From: Nephrocerus scutellatus
Taxonomy: Eukaryota; Arthropoda; Insecta; Diptera; Pipunculidae
DNA: 64,000 bases
Assembly (NCBI GenBank): GCA_947095585.1
Contig: OX352765.1
Span: 73,453,976-73,517,975, forward strand
Reading direction: 5' to 3'
The notes under the pieces are model-generated. The model was not told where the DNA came from and ran no database searches. It saw only the letters and a program-made list of their open reading frames with translations. Numbering within the stretch: position 1 is the first letter of the stretch; each line of letters begins with the position of its first letter. The position numbers and the translations under genes were made by a program. Shown here piece by piece: positions 1 through 14,100 of the stretch.

Positions 1-565
1 GTTGTGCTGTGTTTACTAACGGATTTCTTGTCGCCGTAGTCGTTGTTGCCCAATCTTATCAATCTCTAATGTGATTTTCAATCGCGATATATAAAAATCT
101 TTAAGTTTCAACTACGGGATGATCTGGATATGATGATTGTGACGTCGATCACGTCGTATGCATTGTTTTTTCGGCGTTTTTCATTTTTTTAACACTTATA
201 TGCATACCGAGAGCGTAAACAAAATATAAAAAAAACCCACACAACAAAAATATTTCCAAAAAAAAACATTATTTATATTTTCAAAGACATCGAGAGAACC
301 ATCTAGAAATTTGTTTTTTTTTTGTATCTTTGCATTGCATAGATTGATTGCCACACACAATCAGAAGCGTGCTCATTTGCCCTTTTGATTGTATAGCATT
401 AAACTTCGAGAGAATCTTAGAACAGGAAATGTTTACAGAAATATGTGCTGTTTTGTTTAGGTTTTAGAAAACGTAACTTCATTAGCAGGCGCGGCAAATC
501 TTTTTGTCGGTCGCAATCTTCGTCTACCGTGGCGTTACGAGCGCGGCGATGCATAGTGAAGCAAA
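1..565 (+). promoter_or_regulatory. possible upstream promoter / 5' noncoding exon of stv
   Basis: Seen: a TATA-like TATATAAAA at 88-96, a CRE-like TGACGTC at 140-146, and a more GC-rich tract from about 480 that ends in a good splice donor, GTGAGT at 566-571. The only ATG near the donor (549-551) opens a seven-codon frame. Inferred: this could be an upstream noncoding exon spliced into the stv transcript, since fly stv has several first exons. A weak heat-shock-element-like string lies near 403-423 but is imperfect. No transcript support; it may be unrelated sequence. Confidence 0.25.
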
Positions 566-1436
566 GTGAGTAGGTAATATCATTCCCACGTTAAAATCTA
601 TTTTTAAACCTGATGTGTCGGACGAATGACGAGACGGAACAGTAAGGCAAAAACACTAAATTTCTTTTAGCTCTCTGCTATTAGTATGAGAAGTTCATTC
701 CCATTTTGTAAGCGAAATTTATTTTATGCATTGTTTTGTTTTAAAACAAGCATTCTGTGCGAATACATATATTCTGTGTCACTGAGCTAAAAAAAAGTTC
801 CATACTTTGTAAAAATGTTGGCAGGTTTAACAGGGTCCAAAGGTTATTTTTTGAGCCGCACAAAGTAACACACAATAAAAAAATTATTCCTCGCATTTTT
901 ACACCTTTGATTCAAATAAAAAAACAAACAAAAAAAAAATTTACGAATAAAAAATCTGAATGTGCAAAAAATGTTTTTGAAGTGCAATATTTTTGTGTTG
1001 AAAATAAGCTTCCACGGTAACGTCACGCTTTGTCTCAAGACTTTTTGGCGTGAAGTTTTGCCTGGGTTGGTTATGGGTTGATTTTATAGTGGTATATAAT
1101 AAAATAATTATAAAATAACTGTAGTATAATTATATAATGATTATATGCTGGATATATGATGATCGAATGATTATGGAATGACTATAGGAAATTAAAAGAG
1201 GGAAAGATAATAATGTGACGACGACTGTGGCCGTAGCACGTTATACGTTATACTTTTTTATGCTATTTACATAAGTTAATGTGAATTGTCTAACAACGAA
1301 ACATTTCTCAATTTGTATATAAAATCTTAAGAATCTCTGAAAGAAAAGTTTGAGAATCACTAACGGAAAATTTCGAGAATTACAAGTAGTTGAGAAAAGT
1401 TTGATTCTCCAACTTATTGAAAAAGTTGCAGCCATT
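566..1436. other. AT-rich noncoding stretch
   Basis: No convincing coding frame or recognised repeat. The short open frames at 757-1038 lie in A/T homopolymer-rich sequence on both strands and look like chance. Confidence 0.5.
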
Positions 1437-3480
1437 ATCATCATCATCATCATGTTTAACTCTACAACCGGGGTCCGGTCCTGGCCTTCCGCAAAAAATC
1501 TCTCCACCGGTCCCGATTTCGAGCCGATGTCATCCAGTTTGACATCCATAAACTCTGGGTGTCTACGCCATCCTTCTGCCGAGCCATAAGCCTGTCGAGC
1601 CTAATTTTCTTCACGATGTCGACATCGCTTTAACGCTCGTAGATCTCATCATTATAAAATCTCCGGAATCGCCCTTCCTCACATACGGGGCCAACAATTC
1701 TCCGTAAGACTTTTCTCTCAAACGCGGCTAAGAGGTCAGAATGCGTTTTGCAAAGCACCTAAGTTTCGGATGCATATGTAAGTACTGGTATGACCATTGT
1801 CTTATACACCAGCAGCGTGGAAGTTATGGTTAAATTCCTGGATTTGAAGAGTCTTGACAGACTAAAGTAGGCTTTGTTGGCTTTGAGCAACCGTGCGCGT
1901 ATTTCTGCGTCCATGCTGTTATCGGCTGCTACAGTTGATCCCAGATAGTTAAAGGATTGCACTACTTCAAATTCGCGCTCCACTATTTGAATTGAGGGAC
2001 CAATGTTGGATCTTCTACTTGCAGACGTGGTCACCATGTAATTTGTTTTGCTCGCATTTATGTGCAGCCCCAGATTTCGTGCCGCATGATCTATCTGAAC
2101 GAAAGCTTCCTGTACAGCTCTTGTGTTTCTATTAACGATGTCAATATCGTCTGCGTAAGTCATAGTTATAGAGGATTGTTCTTCTCGCCTGTACGTCAGA
2201 GTCTCGGATCATTTTCTCCAACGCCAGGTTGAAGAGGACGCAGGACAGTCCATCCCCTTGTCGGAGCCCGTTATAGATGTTGAATGGGCTTGATAGTGAT
2301 CCGGATATTTTTACTTGGCTTATAACATTGGTCATGGTCAACCTACATAGTCGTGTCAGTTTATTTGGAATGCCGAATTCTCTCATGGCTTTATAAAGTT
2401 CTACTCTGGCTATGCTATCATAGGCGGCGATCCCGGGGCCTTATTATTATTAAGCCGATTTATCGCTCTGCTAACTTTGTCTATACTTGGTGGCAGCAGC
2501 AGCCTCCAATTCCTCAGTTAGGTGGTCATTTAGCAACTCATGAAAGTGCTCTTCCCATCGCTCTAAGATGCCTTTAAGATCGGCCATCAGATTACCCTCT
2601 TTGTGCATTATGTGCAGCGCGTGTATATTGCGTTACACCGCGGACTCTTTGGTAGAACTTCCGCGCCTGGTGCGGTCCTTGCTCTCTGCACTGTTCTAGT
2701 TTACGGAAAAGATTCTTCTCCCAGGCTGCCCTCTTTCCCCGGTGAACTGTATTTTCATATCTTCTGAGCTCTTTATATTCATATTCGCGTGCCCGCGTTC
2801 TATGAGACTGTTGCATTGCTCGGTACGCAACATTCTGACGTTCAGTCGCTAGCTTACATTCGTCATCGAACCAGTCGTTCCGATCTCTACGACTACTGCC
2901 TAAGAACTAAGATGGAGTCAGCAGAACTAATGACAGTATTATTAAGGTGTGTCTATTTCTCTTCTATGCCTGAAATCTAAGCCCCAGGACTTACTCTCCC
3001 TGCATTTGGGCGAGTCCTATCACTTGACCGTAGACCATAGACCGTAGACCGTAGATTTAGACAGGGTATCGGCCAGCTGCTGTGCAGCTCGAGCTCTATA
3101 CAGTGAGCGTACGTTCCATGAGGAAATTCTTAAAGCATTTAGCCGTTTTCGTTGCCGTGGTAGTCGTCTTTCATCAGTGTATCCGAGGCTGATTTTGGGT
3201 AATAATATTTTTTTACAGGCGAGGTTATTGGCCTCGCGCCAACATTACTTTGAAGGGACTAACCCGATCATTCAGCTTTTCCTGCATTGGAGGATAATTA
3301 CCGGCGACCACCACGTGGAGGTTTGATCGCACTTCAACCAGTCAGAGATAGTTACGGCCACCTGCAGTTCTAGAGCATTCTGTGTTATTCCCCCTCTTCT
3401 GCTGGTGGCTGACCGCCACTCTGGCATCAGCTTTTAAGTTATAAACAGATGGTGTACTGAGTGTAGACAATTTCTCATCG
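1437..3480 (-). mobile_element. RTE-like LINE copy A, decayed
   Basis: The minus strand encodes pieces of an endonuclease-reverse transcriptase in several frames. The 3' end is at 1437-1460, just after a (ATG)n tail read on the minus strand. Reverse transcriptase segments include [31 protein letters not shown] and the catalytic box TYADDIDIV at about 2130-2160. The C-terminal part has [11 protein letters not shown]. The linker frame at 2592-2816 is basic, and 2820-3480 matches the endonuclease part weakly. Stops and frameshifts occur throughout, so it is inactive. The microsatellite tail and endonuclease type fit the RTE clade; the exact clade needs a database search. Confidence 0.8.
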
Positions 3481-4850
3481 CCTTTCTATTAATGATTATT
3501 TCTTGATTCGCCTGGAATGAAAACACATTGGTTTTGTCCAAGGACTTTAGTGTATGGGGCTATCTAGTATTGAAGAATAGGGGAGAAAATTTATTGTACA
3601 ATTCAACAACTAGAAATATATAATGAGAGGAAATGAAATAAGTTTGCACTTGAACGCACGATCTCCTATTGAAGGTATATGTATGCACGCAATATGTTTA
3701 GTGACGTTGGTTGTACAATTTTTATTTATTATTCTACGCAATGTTTGTCTTGTAATTTTAAAGTTTTTTTTTTAAATTATAAATGCTCATGACCAAAAAA
3801 CTATTTCACCGCATGTACAGATCAGATTGCTCGGGATTTGATTTGATACTATGTGCCCCACTGTACCACAGTGCGACATCACCGCATTACCACCGCTCAG
3901 CCCCAAAAGCACAAAAGCAACAGCGGCTACGACAACAACAACTGCTTCGGCGACAGCAATAAACTTAAGCTCTCGAAAAAGTTGATTTAACGTTCGCAAG
4001 TCATCAGCGCACAGTTTTAGTCCAACTCTGAAACAATATACTTGTAGTGTTGGTTGAGGGGGCAACAATAATTTCGATTGGCGCACCGCTTCACAAATTT
4101 TGTTCACACATATTATATACAGTGGAGCTCATCGGGTTATCTCATCCCCGTAAAAAGAAATTCAGAATCAGAATCGGTTGTGTGTTTTCAGTTTTTGTCA
4201 ATTTATCTATAACACACCTTAGTTTTTTTATAACTTGTGCACTTTAATTTTTTTAGCGTCTAATAGTACTACAGGAAATAAAAATCTTAACTGTTCAGTG
4301 AATAATAAAACGTCCATCCTATTAGTAAAAATCAATTTGAAAACAAAAAACAAGCTAAGTGTATCTTTTATTGGAATAAAACACATGTACCACAGAAATT
4401 GAATACAATTTCCGTCGTCGTCGCATTTAGATCGTCATTGTATTTATATGTGTGATAAAAATTTAAAAGAACAACAACAGTGAGCTAATAGAATTATCTA
4501 GAGTTTTGGTGTTTGAAAAATTTATCATTCACCGCAAAATCCATTTAACTGTATTCTGCAGTCTAAGTTCGTTCTTGGGAAAAATTTAAATAAAATTTTT
4601 TTGTACGCCTTAAGATAACAAGAAACAAATCATCGTGACGCCGACAAGCTAACCTCATTAAAGTGAGAAATCCGTTGAACATAGTGATCGTAGAGTGGTG
4701 GGCTAAAACAAAAATCATTTGAAAAGCAAACATCTCTAACATTCGTGAGATACGCGACGTAGATATAATATCTATTTTTAACACTCTGCCTGTTAGTCGT
4801 CTGTGTATAAGATATTTATACAACTAAAGCAAATTCTATTATAAAATACT
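3481..4850 (+). other. noncoding region upstream of stv start codon
   Basis: The stretch is mostly AT-rich. At 3840-4010 there is a more GC-rich, CAA/GCA-rich patch resembling fly 5' UTR sequence, with a 57-codon plus-strand frame from ATG 3789 ending in a Q/R-rich run. It has no clear splice donor at its end. A TATATA-like string occurs near 4111. An alternative stv first exon or a uORF-bearing leader is possible, not shown. Confidence 0.3.
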
Positions 4851-4942
4851 AATACAATAGCAATTTTGCGAAACGTCCGTATTAACCAAAATACAAATCA
4901 AACGAAAATTGTGAACAAAAACAGCAACAGCTAAGAGTGAAA

Positions 4943-5161
4943 ATGAAACCAACTGTGATATATAATGCGGCAGCTGATAGCAATGGCCGGCCAATAACAA
5001 CAAGCAATAATGCAGCTAACAATCCAAATGGAGTTAATATTCCGATAAATCATCAATACGGAGCACAACCACAATCACAACAGCAGTCGTTTGCCCATGA
5101 TCCAAATGCACCCGGATATAGTTCACCATCGAATGCACGGCAATTTCCATCGCAATTCCAG
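4943..5161 (+). CDS. stv: stv coding exon 1
   Basis: This exon has 73 codons, beginning [19 protein letters not shown] and ending ...QFPSQFQ, followed by the donor GTAAAA at 5162. It is N/S/Q-rich with no known domain. An in-frame GTG lies two codons upstream, but the first ATG is at 4943. Other stv isoforms may start elsewhere, including in exon 2 at ATG 29704. Confidence 0.85.
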
Positions 5162-8100
5162 GTAAAAATCAATGTTTTTTTTCCGATGCATATAGTACAT
5201 ACTTGTATGTGGTGCAGTGTATTTTTATCGGCACATTTGGTATCCTTGTGCGATACTATAGTAACCTTTATAAATTGAATTAGCATACATCGGCTTTCGA
5301 CCGTCTGCTCGTTTTCCCATACAATTGCATATTATTCGTCCGTCACACACTTTCCTTGAGTGCAGCGTGACAAAAGAAACAGGCAGAATAAAAAACGTTT
5401 TTCTCTGAATGAATATGTCAAGGCTAATAATTTCGTTGGTAGCTTGTAGACACAGTGTTAGTCCAATGTAAAAAAAAAACGAATATTGATTAAAGAATTA
5501 GATCATTTTGCAAGCATTATTACCGTCGTCAAAAGTCTTCAATTGTGCGAGAATCACAGTAAAACAAACCAATAGCCAGTTTATTCTTATGACTATGTAC
5601 TATGAGTTAAATGTATGGAAAAAATTCGTCCAAACCATTTTCTCGGCCTTTGTTGGTAACGTTGAATCAGCTTGAAATTTCTCTTTTTTAAGAAACGAGA
5701 ACAATGACTATTCTTAAATTAATGAGGCTTTCTTTCCATTTGCAATTTAGATTAAAAAATTTCTTTCCATCCATGAAATTAATATATGGAAAAAAATTAG
5801 CATTTTCTCGCACACTTTGATAACCAAAAGCAAACTTTTAGTAAACATATCGCTATCGGCGATATACGAGAATGGTTTTCAATCTCAGCACGTCGACGAT
5901 GGTCGATGATAGCAAGCAAAACAAAGTTCTGAGATCGACATTTTTTCAACTTCATCATTAGATGAAGTTTGTTGGAGTTAAATAGATTTTTTCACACGAC
6001 TATAGACGAAAGTGACTGTTTCCTACACTATAACCTACCCTCGATAGTAGGCATTATCCATACATTGTGTTAACATAGAAAATACGTTATTTACTGCAGG
6101 CTCAGCGAACACACATTCCCACAGAAGGTTTGAATTGAGCATGAGATATCATTCTTTGAGTAGGACAAAACCTTCTCGCCATTAAGCATGCTCATGAACT
6201 ATTTCCATTTAGCGGTCCTCTCTTCCCGAGCTGGGTCCTCAACCACAGTTGTCCTCAGACCGGTCAACCTTACGGTCGACCTTATTGTCTGTGAGCACGG
6301 ACAACTCCCGCGGTACCAACGCGACCTTGGTGAGATCTGACATTAAGGGACTCAGTTTGTTCAGTATGAGTGCCTGGGCGTAGGTACACTACAGCCTTGG
6401 CAGCACATCGTCCGGAACTGCGAACCCTATCATTTGTCACTAGGATTGCACCGCCTTGGATAGAAACTATTCCAGGCCCATCCCCCTATCCCTTTGTGTA
6501 CGAAATGAGCTACTAAATACGAAGAGTCACCCATACAGATCTCTAAGTACCAGTAACCCACTTCAGGTCGCTAAGTATGAAGACATTGCCCATAAAGAGC
6601 ATACTCTAAGTTCCCGCGGCCCTTTTTTAATATCCCATGGTAAAGCCCAGCACCTCAACCATGAATAGGTTAATTGGAACCCCCACGGGGAGCGTGAGAT
6701 AGCTGAAAAATTGTTTGGTCGTGTGAAAAATAGCGTACACTACTCGCAGAAAAGTGCTCAACGTGCTGGTTAGATTGCATCACTCGTGCTTCAAGCTTCT
6801 AACTCACACGATAAACTCCACTTTCCTCACTCGTTATAAAATATATCTTTTCGTGCTTACGCACAGCAGTATTTATCCTAATAAAAGCAATCAATTTTTT
6901 AGATCTTTCCGTTTGTTGGGTACAGTTAAGATTTCTCTATCGATGTTTCCACAACCGTAACCGGGTTTCGGTTAGATTTTTTATTACATTTGGAAACCTC
7001 CTAAGCCGAATCTGTAACTTTACTATCTGACGGGTAAAGTTTTGTTTACCCAGCAAGATGACGGTGAATGCAAGCAAAACAAAGTTCTGTTAGTATAGTT
7101 TCTCTTTAGTACAGTTGAACACAAAATCATCAGATGACGTCAAAGCGAACCAAGAGAACTTCTATTTGATGTGAATTTTTGTTCCATTTGCAAACCGTTC
7201 ACCACAAAAACTTTGGAACTTTTAGAACTCCTGCTTTAGTTTTGTGTCGTTTCGTATGCCAAGGTTTTTTGTTGTCACATGACACTGACGGTTAATGTAA
7301 TCAAGACCCATTCGATTTTTCATTACTAGCGGAAAGTTAAATGAAAATAAATTAAGTAATTTTTTATCTCTGTATTTTCATTTTTTTTTTCAGTAAAAAA
7401 TCTACAAAAGTTTTAAGAAACACAAATATTGAACGTTAAAAATAAGAATATAAAAAAAATCGGAAAAGTTACAATTAAAATAGAGAATGATATAAACCAG
7501 TCATTTCAGCTTATTGAACACTTAACAAAATTACTCGTCTGACTAATAAGGGATGAAAAAAGCTTTTTGCTTTCCGAGTTTCACCATTGCAATCGCATTG
7601 CAATATACTAAAATTACTAAACTGAGTATCTGTAGTGCAATTATATATTATTTTATATGTACATGTACGTTACAATAATCTAACGTTCAAAAGAAAAATC
7701 GAAGAGATGAGTCATATGGCGAAGAATTTGTTTTTCATCGTCGATTCGTTTTAATTTTATTTCATTGTATCTTATTCCGCAGATGAAAATCGAATTTTCA
7801 TTACACAGAACAGCTGAATACATTTACTCTCAATAGATTCGTATAATAAACAGGGTGTATCTGTTTTGGTGGCAAATACTTAAAGCGGTAATTCTTTGGT
7901 TAATTACGAGAAAAAGATCGTATTAAAGCTGATAGCATTTTCACCCACTGCGGTGCACGTAGCGGTTTAATGCGAATAAACATCGGTTGTTGTGATGCGC
8001 ACTTCACACCAAGTAACTCTTGAACGCTTCTAGCTACAAGGCTACTGTTGGTCTTTTTTTAAAACAAAATTTTTTTTAATTGTTTTTTCAAACTCGATTC

Positions 8101-11100
8101 TCAAATTTTTTTAGAAATGCACTATTAACGCCTATTTAGTTTCCTACTAATCCATTAAAATTAAAAGTTTGTAAAATGAATTTTAACTTTTAGTGTCTAT
8201 TTGAGGCAATACATTGCAATTGTCTGCGCTGCATGTTCAATAATACTTCCTATCTGTTCTAAAGTTTCTATTTCTGTGGAACATTCCCGCACTTTTATTC
8301 TTCCCAATACAAAAAAATGAAGAGGAGTTTCGGTGACCTTGGCGGACCGTTTATACTAATCCATCGATTTTGATAATGTTCGCTTAAAAATGCAGTAATA
8401 TTACTGTGGCAAGGAGCACCATCCAGCTGAACTAACATGTTGATTTGAATCAGTAATGGGATGTCATCCATCAATTCTGGCAGATGATTCGTCAAAAGTT
8501 ACAGGCACCCGTTTGAATTTAGCCGCTCGTGTAGTATGTGAGGACCATTACCGATTATTCCGGCTCATACATTTACACTAAAACGAGTTTGCGAAGATGT
8601 TACTTTGATAACATGTGGATTAAATTCAACTCAATTATGAAGGTTTTCTAATACCACCTCACTCTGGGCAAGTCCATTTGAAGCATATTATTGAATAAAG
8701 TGGTAAGGATGCATCCGTTCAATCTGTATTTTTTTTTGCACAGTTGCAGCAGGAACACTGAGACGGCATGGAACACTTCTTATACGTAGTAGTTAGCTTG
8801 GATGACTTTCATATCGGTATAGCATAAATAATTTTAACAAAATGTACATTGTTTGATCTTAAACAGTAACATTTTAGCTGAAAGCGTTCAAGCGTTATAG
8901 GGTGTGAAGTCATGTAAGATCAAAAGTACGTTTTCGTTCATTTTAAAAATTTTCGATTTTAACCATGCTCCTGGTGACCGAATGCATAAATATTGGGTCA
9001 TGGATTTGTAGGAAATTGAATAGGATTTAATACTGCACTTGTAAAAAATATTTATCCGAGAGCATTTTTCAATATAATCGCGTTCGAAAATACGATTTGA
9101 AAAAAAAAATTAATTAATATCGGTAATGGCTTTAAGAATTAAAATAATGTACATTGTTTAATCTTAAGGATTTAATTTTCTTTAAAAAAACCCTTCAACC
9201 CTTAAAGTATTTTCCACCTTACTAATAAACCCTGTATATAAGCAAAACACGAGTACATTTTTGTACTGGTTCAGTCAAAAATAGATTTTATTTAAACAGC
9301 AGATGACAAAAGTAAGTGAACTTCTTCTTTTGTGATTTTTTTATGAGCTTTGAACCAACTCTTGGATCCATATCTAATTACAAACATCAATTTACTTAGT
9401 TTTTTTTATTTACCATCCGCACTCAGGAAACTTGTTGTATACCTCTTCGAGTTCTAGCAATGATATCAACATTGTCTACAATAATCAGTACCTGATTGAG
9501 CTTATAGAACTTTGGTCTTATGTAACATCGGCTTACCGAGCCACATTCTCCGACGCCAGTTTAAAGCCTAGTCCATTCCTCTTTCAGGGCCCGTTGTAGA
9601 TGTTGATTGAACTGAGTGATCTAATCTTTACTTGGCTTTTCATATGGTTATTGCCATTGGCTCCATGAAAAAAGTCCCAAGTGAAATAAGTCGCAATGAA
9701 ATAAATCTCAAGAAAAATGAAATAACTCCCAAAATTATAAAAATAAATAACATCCAAATCAAAAGTCCAAAAATTTGGGATTTATTTCAAAGTTCCTTTT
9801 AAAAATAATGAAATAACTCCCAAAAAAATTCTGTTATGACTTATTTCACTTTAATAATTTTGTGATTTTTTTTATAATAATTTTTAAAAGGAAATAACTT
9901 CCAAAATAAATATTGAAATATATGGAAACCTTTTGGCTTTTATTTCATTATGAAATAACATCCAAAAATGTATTGAAAATCCTTCGGAGTTATTTCATTT
10001 TTTTCTTTTCATGAAACCACTGCCTTTATATTTAGTCCTGTCATTTGAGATGCCAATTCTCTAATTGCCTCTAACGTTCTTCTGTGGTAATGCTCTCATA
10101 TGCAGGACATAGAGTTTTGAAACTCCAGACATAATTCCATCACCTGTATTGGTGAGATGAGCGAAAATCTCAGAAAATCAGTTGTTTATTTGTCTGGGCT
10201 AAGGCTCGCTTGTTACGAACAAACATGGTCTGACGCTTTTGTTTAGATTATGTATAAATGCTTTAAATTTATTTATTCAAATACAAAAATCAATTTTTTT
10301 TCATCCATATAAAATTAATTACAAAGAAAATAAAATAAAAAAATAATAAATCTTATACGCGGCAGTTAACCACATAATACCTCCAGTGAAAGTTAACTGC
10401 TATTCTCTTTGTTCAGCATACTTTTTGAAACTTTCGAAATCATTAATATATACAACTATCTGAAACACCCGGCGTTGCCCGGCTTAATCAAATATTTTTT
10501 TTAACAACACAGGGGGCGCTTCGCTACTCGCAAGACCATTGAGCGCTATCACGCTTAACTGTCCTATTATATTATATAATTTATATATATTATATAGAGG
10601 ATTCCTAACAACATAAGGAATAATTCGTATGGTGACCCCTTGACCTAGGAGTCTGATCATTTCCAAAATATAACGAAAAACTGCTCATTATGGTGTAAAA
10701 CGTCCATACAAAGTTTGAATGCGATCGGATGAACGGTATGGAAACGTATATAGGATAAAGTTTTCGTTTTCATTAATAGATTTGAAAATGTTTTTAAAAC
10801 ACACAAAACATACAAATGTATAGTTGTTATCAGTCGAAGATACATTTTTTTAAAACTCCAGTTCTCTACACTCGCATGTTTATTTGTATACAATGCGTTT
10901 AAAATTTAATTATGAATTTGCCTTTTCCCATTTTTTGTATGTAAATTAGTGAACTTCGAGAAAATTTTCGAGCCTCGACAAGATTTCTTCTCATTTTACA
11001 ACTCTCTATATTAACTTTGCATGCCCGTGGATCTGTTTGTCTGTTTGTTCGTTTGTTTGTCTGTCGTGGAATCTTGCGATCAATTTATAACCCACTTCCC

Positions 11101-14100
11101 ACAGTCCGATTTTATTGAAACTTAGCACACATGTGTATTTTCGGTGACAACACTTTCTATTAAAGTTTGGAGCCCCTCGGGCCAAAGGGCCCGATTTTCT
11201 TCAAATGTTATACAAATGTGTAGCTTCGATGGACACACTGGGCTCGGGGGTCCCATTAAAAACTTTTTTAAAAAAATTTGTTTATTCAATTTTCTATATT
11301 AACTTCGCGTTCCCGTGTGTGTGGCGGCTGGCTAGCTGACCAAATCTTGTGATCAATTTTTAACCTACTACTTAATTTTTATTTATTTAATTAGTTGATG
11401 ACATCACTTTTTATTAATATTTTGAATATTTTTTAAAAAATAACCCGATTTTCTTCAAATTTTCTACGCAGTATATCTCCGATAAGAACAAACATATAAA
11501 ATCAACCCGATATCCTTTAAATTTTATACACATGTGAATTTTCGATGACAACACTTTTTATAAAAATTTGAAAGCGTCCGAGCCGAGCCTCAGGGACGAA
11601 GGGTGCCCATATTATTTTTTTAATAATTAACCCGATTTTCTTTAAATTCTTTAACATGTGCATCTCCAAAAACAATACTTTTTATAAAAATTTGGAAGTG
11701 ATCGGGCCAAAAGCCAAGGGGCGTCCTTAGATTTATTTTAAAAAATAAACCTGATTTTCTTTAAACTTTACACTATTAGTGAATTTACAAATTTTTATGG
11801 GTTGTTTTTTTTTCTATTCAATTCTGTTCTGATCGTGGTTTTTATGACAAAAACGCATTTGACAAGAAACGCGCAGGTGCTAAGTACCGATCTAAGTCAC
11901 ACACATATGTATCTAAAGTTCTTACGTATACAATTAAATGGTTATTTTTTCTAAATTCCTTTTTCTCTCGCTTTTTAGTTTAGTGTTGTTTAGCACTTTA
12001 TGAGTATATGTATCTTTGTAGCTTTTGTAGCATGTAGATGCGGTGATATCTACTGTATGTACTATCTACAATATTAGAGACATTTGTTCTATTGCAGTGG
12101 CGAGCAAGCAAGCATCAATGAGCAAGCGAGAGTATTTCTCAACGAAAACAAAACTTTTTAAGCTTCAAAAGCTTATGTGTCATTATACGAGTAAGCGATA
12201 CATGACGAAGGTATAAAAAGTGTGTAGGCGGCATGAGATGTTTACGTTATAAGGTATTTTTAACAATTTCTGCTCTGTTTAGGAACAATAATTATTGATT
12301 GACGACTTTTATCAACAAATATGTGTCATTCGTTTATTCTCATATTATACACATGTACATATGTTTAAATATAAACTCAAATATTTGACCTCCAAATGTG
12401 AGAACAATTTTTTGTTAAGTGACACAGCGCGTGTGCTACACATTTGTTTATAAGTGACAAAAGAAAAAATTTAAAACAATAATATACACACATCTACACA
12501 CAAAAATATAGAATTTATTCATTTCTTTATGATAACTAAAAGAAAGTCTTTAAACAAACCGCGTTGTCGCTCGTACATAAATCCTATTGGAGTTATTTTG
12601 GTTTCTGAGAAATTATAATAAAACAGGTAGATACAACAACCTCTTCGGTTGCCAACAGGTTACCTTTTTTTTTTTTTTTAAATTAACAGTTTTAGTATGT
12701 ATTAGAAAATATACATATTTGTGTAAGGTTATCGGATTAGAAAAATCTTCTGCATTCCGACCAAGTTAAGTATATTTTGTAAACGTGATTTAATAATTGG
12801 CTGTTTCGTAGGTTAAAAGCGGAATGTTCATAGAAGTTCTGAACCGTATAATCAGGTTTTCATTACTTTTTAAATTCTCTATATTAACTTCACTTGCCCG
12901 TGGGTCGTCGGTCGTCGGTCGTCTGTCGTGGATTCTTGCGATCAATTTTTAACCCACTTCCCATGGTCCGATTTTATTGAAATTTTGCACACATGTGTAT
13001 TTCCGGAGACAACACTTTCTATTAAATTTTGAGGCCTCTCGGGCTGCGGGGTCGGGGGGCTCACATACAAAAAATTTAAAAAATTTACCCGATTTTCTTC
13101 AAATTTTACACACATGGATATACCCAATAAACAATACTTTTTTGGTAGTGATCGGGTCCCGATTTCGGCCGCAAGGCCCTTATACATTTTTTAAATATCT
13201 ATACTGGCATCAGATATTCGTCGCCCTTTATGGACTGTGTGCGGTGTGTGCTGCGCAGTCGGCTGCGCTGCATGGTTTTGGTGGTAGAGAGAGAGAAATC
13301 TTAGCTCACGCACAAATGAACCCAGCAAATGAAACGAGACATAAATGTTTTATGCTTAATTCAACTTACATTTTTATTTACTGAATTTTATTTTTATTGA
13401 TGTCGTTTTTTGTTGTCGATATCAACTTACAGATAGAACAACAAGTTTTCGCAATATTCTGTCATTTCGCGTTTTCATAAATTAGTTCAGCGCAGTCAAA
13501 GAGTTCTGAAGATAAATGTTCGTGTTTCTTATTCGCTCAGAGTATGAGCGTGCTCTAAGTGCTCAGAATAAAATGATCTGAGCATTTTCAATTTTAACAT
13601 CTGATGTCAAATGTCTGTTTCGATGATTTTCTCCTACAATAAAAAAAAATGGCCCAGGATCGAGGGGCTCTCATATCAATTTCTGCGATTAGAGAATTTA
13701 GATGAAAAATTTTAATTTTTATGGGTTGTTTTTTTCCTATTCTGTTTATCTGTTTTTTTTTTATTGCTGAGTGAATAAATACTCATATAAAGTTATAATT
13801 TTTTTCTCGCTTTATATACGTAACATTTTAATAAAAGTGGTGATATTTAATATATATAAAACAAAGTATCAATGATTATAAAAATACGCGTGTTGATGAA
13901 AGAAATTTTATTGTACTTCACAATGACATTTCGTTTCCCGTCTGTCCAGTAACAGTCCTTTTTATCATTGGAATATTGATACTGCAATGTGATTAATTGC
14001 AACAGACCGATTGTGTACAGGCAAGTACGACACATTAGACACTCGAGATACTTTGATAAAAAAAACCCTGTCACCAATCATCAGATATAAATAGCGTTTA

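Noticed and set aside
757..1038. overlapping open frames on both strands
   Set aside because: Low-complexity A/T-rich sequence with Lys/Phe/Asn-dominated translation and no family match.
3787..4107. 106-codon minus-strand frame
   Set aside because: Ala/Val-rich translation of the complement of a CAA/GCA-rich stretch; no start context or conserved motif.
12942..13187. short open frames in HINE copies, also at 22499-22741, 34662-34910, 43567-43890
   Set aside because: The same peptide wording ([18 protein letters not shown]) recurs because the repeat is shared, on either strand, with stops at different points; no sign of protein selection.
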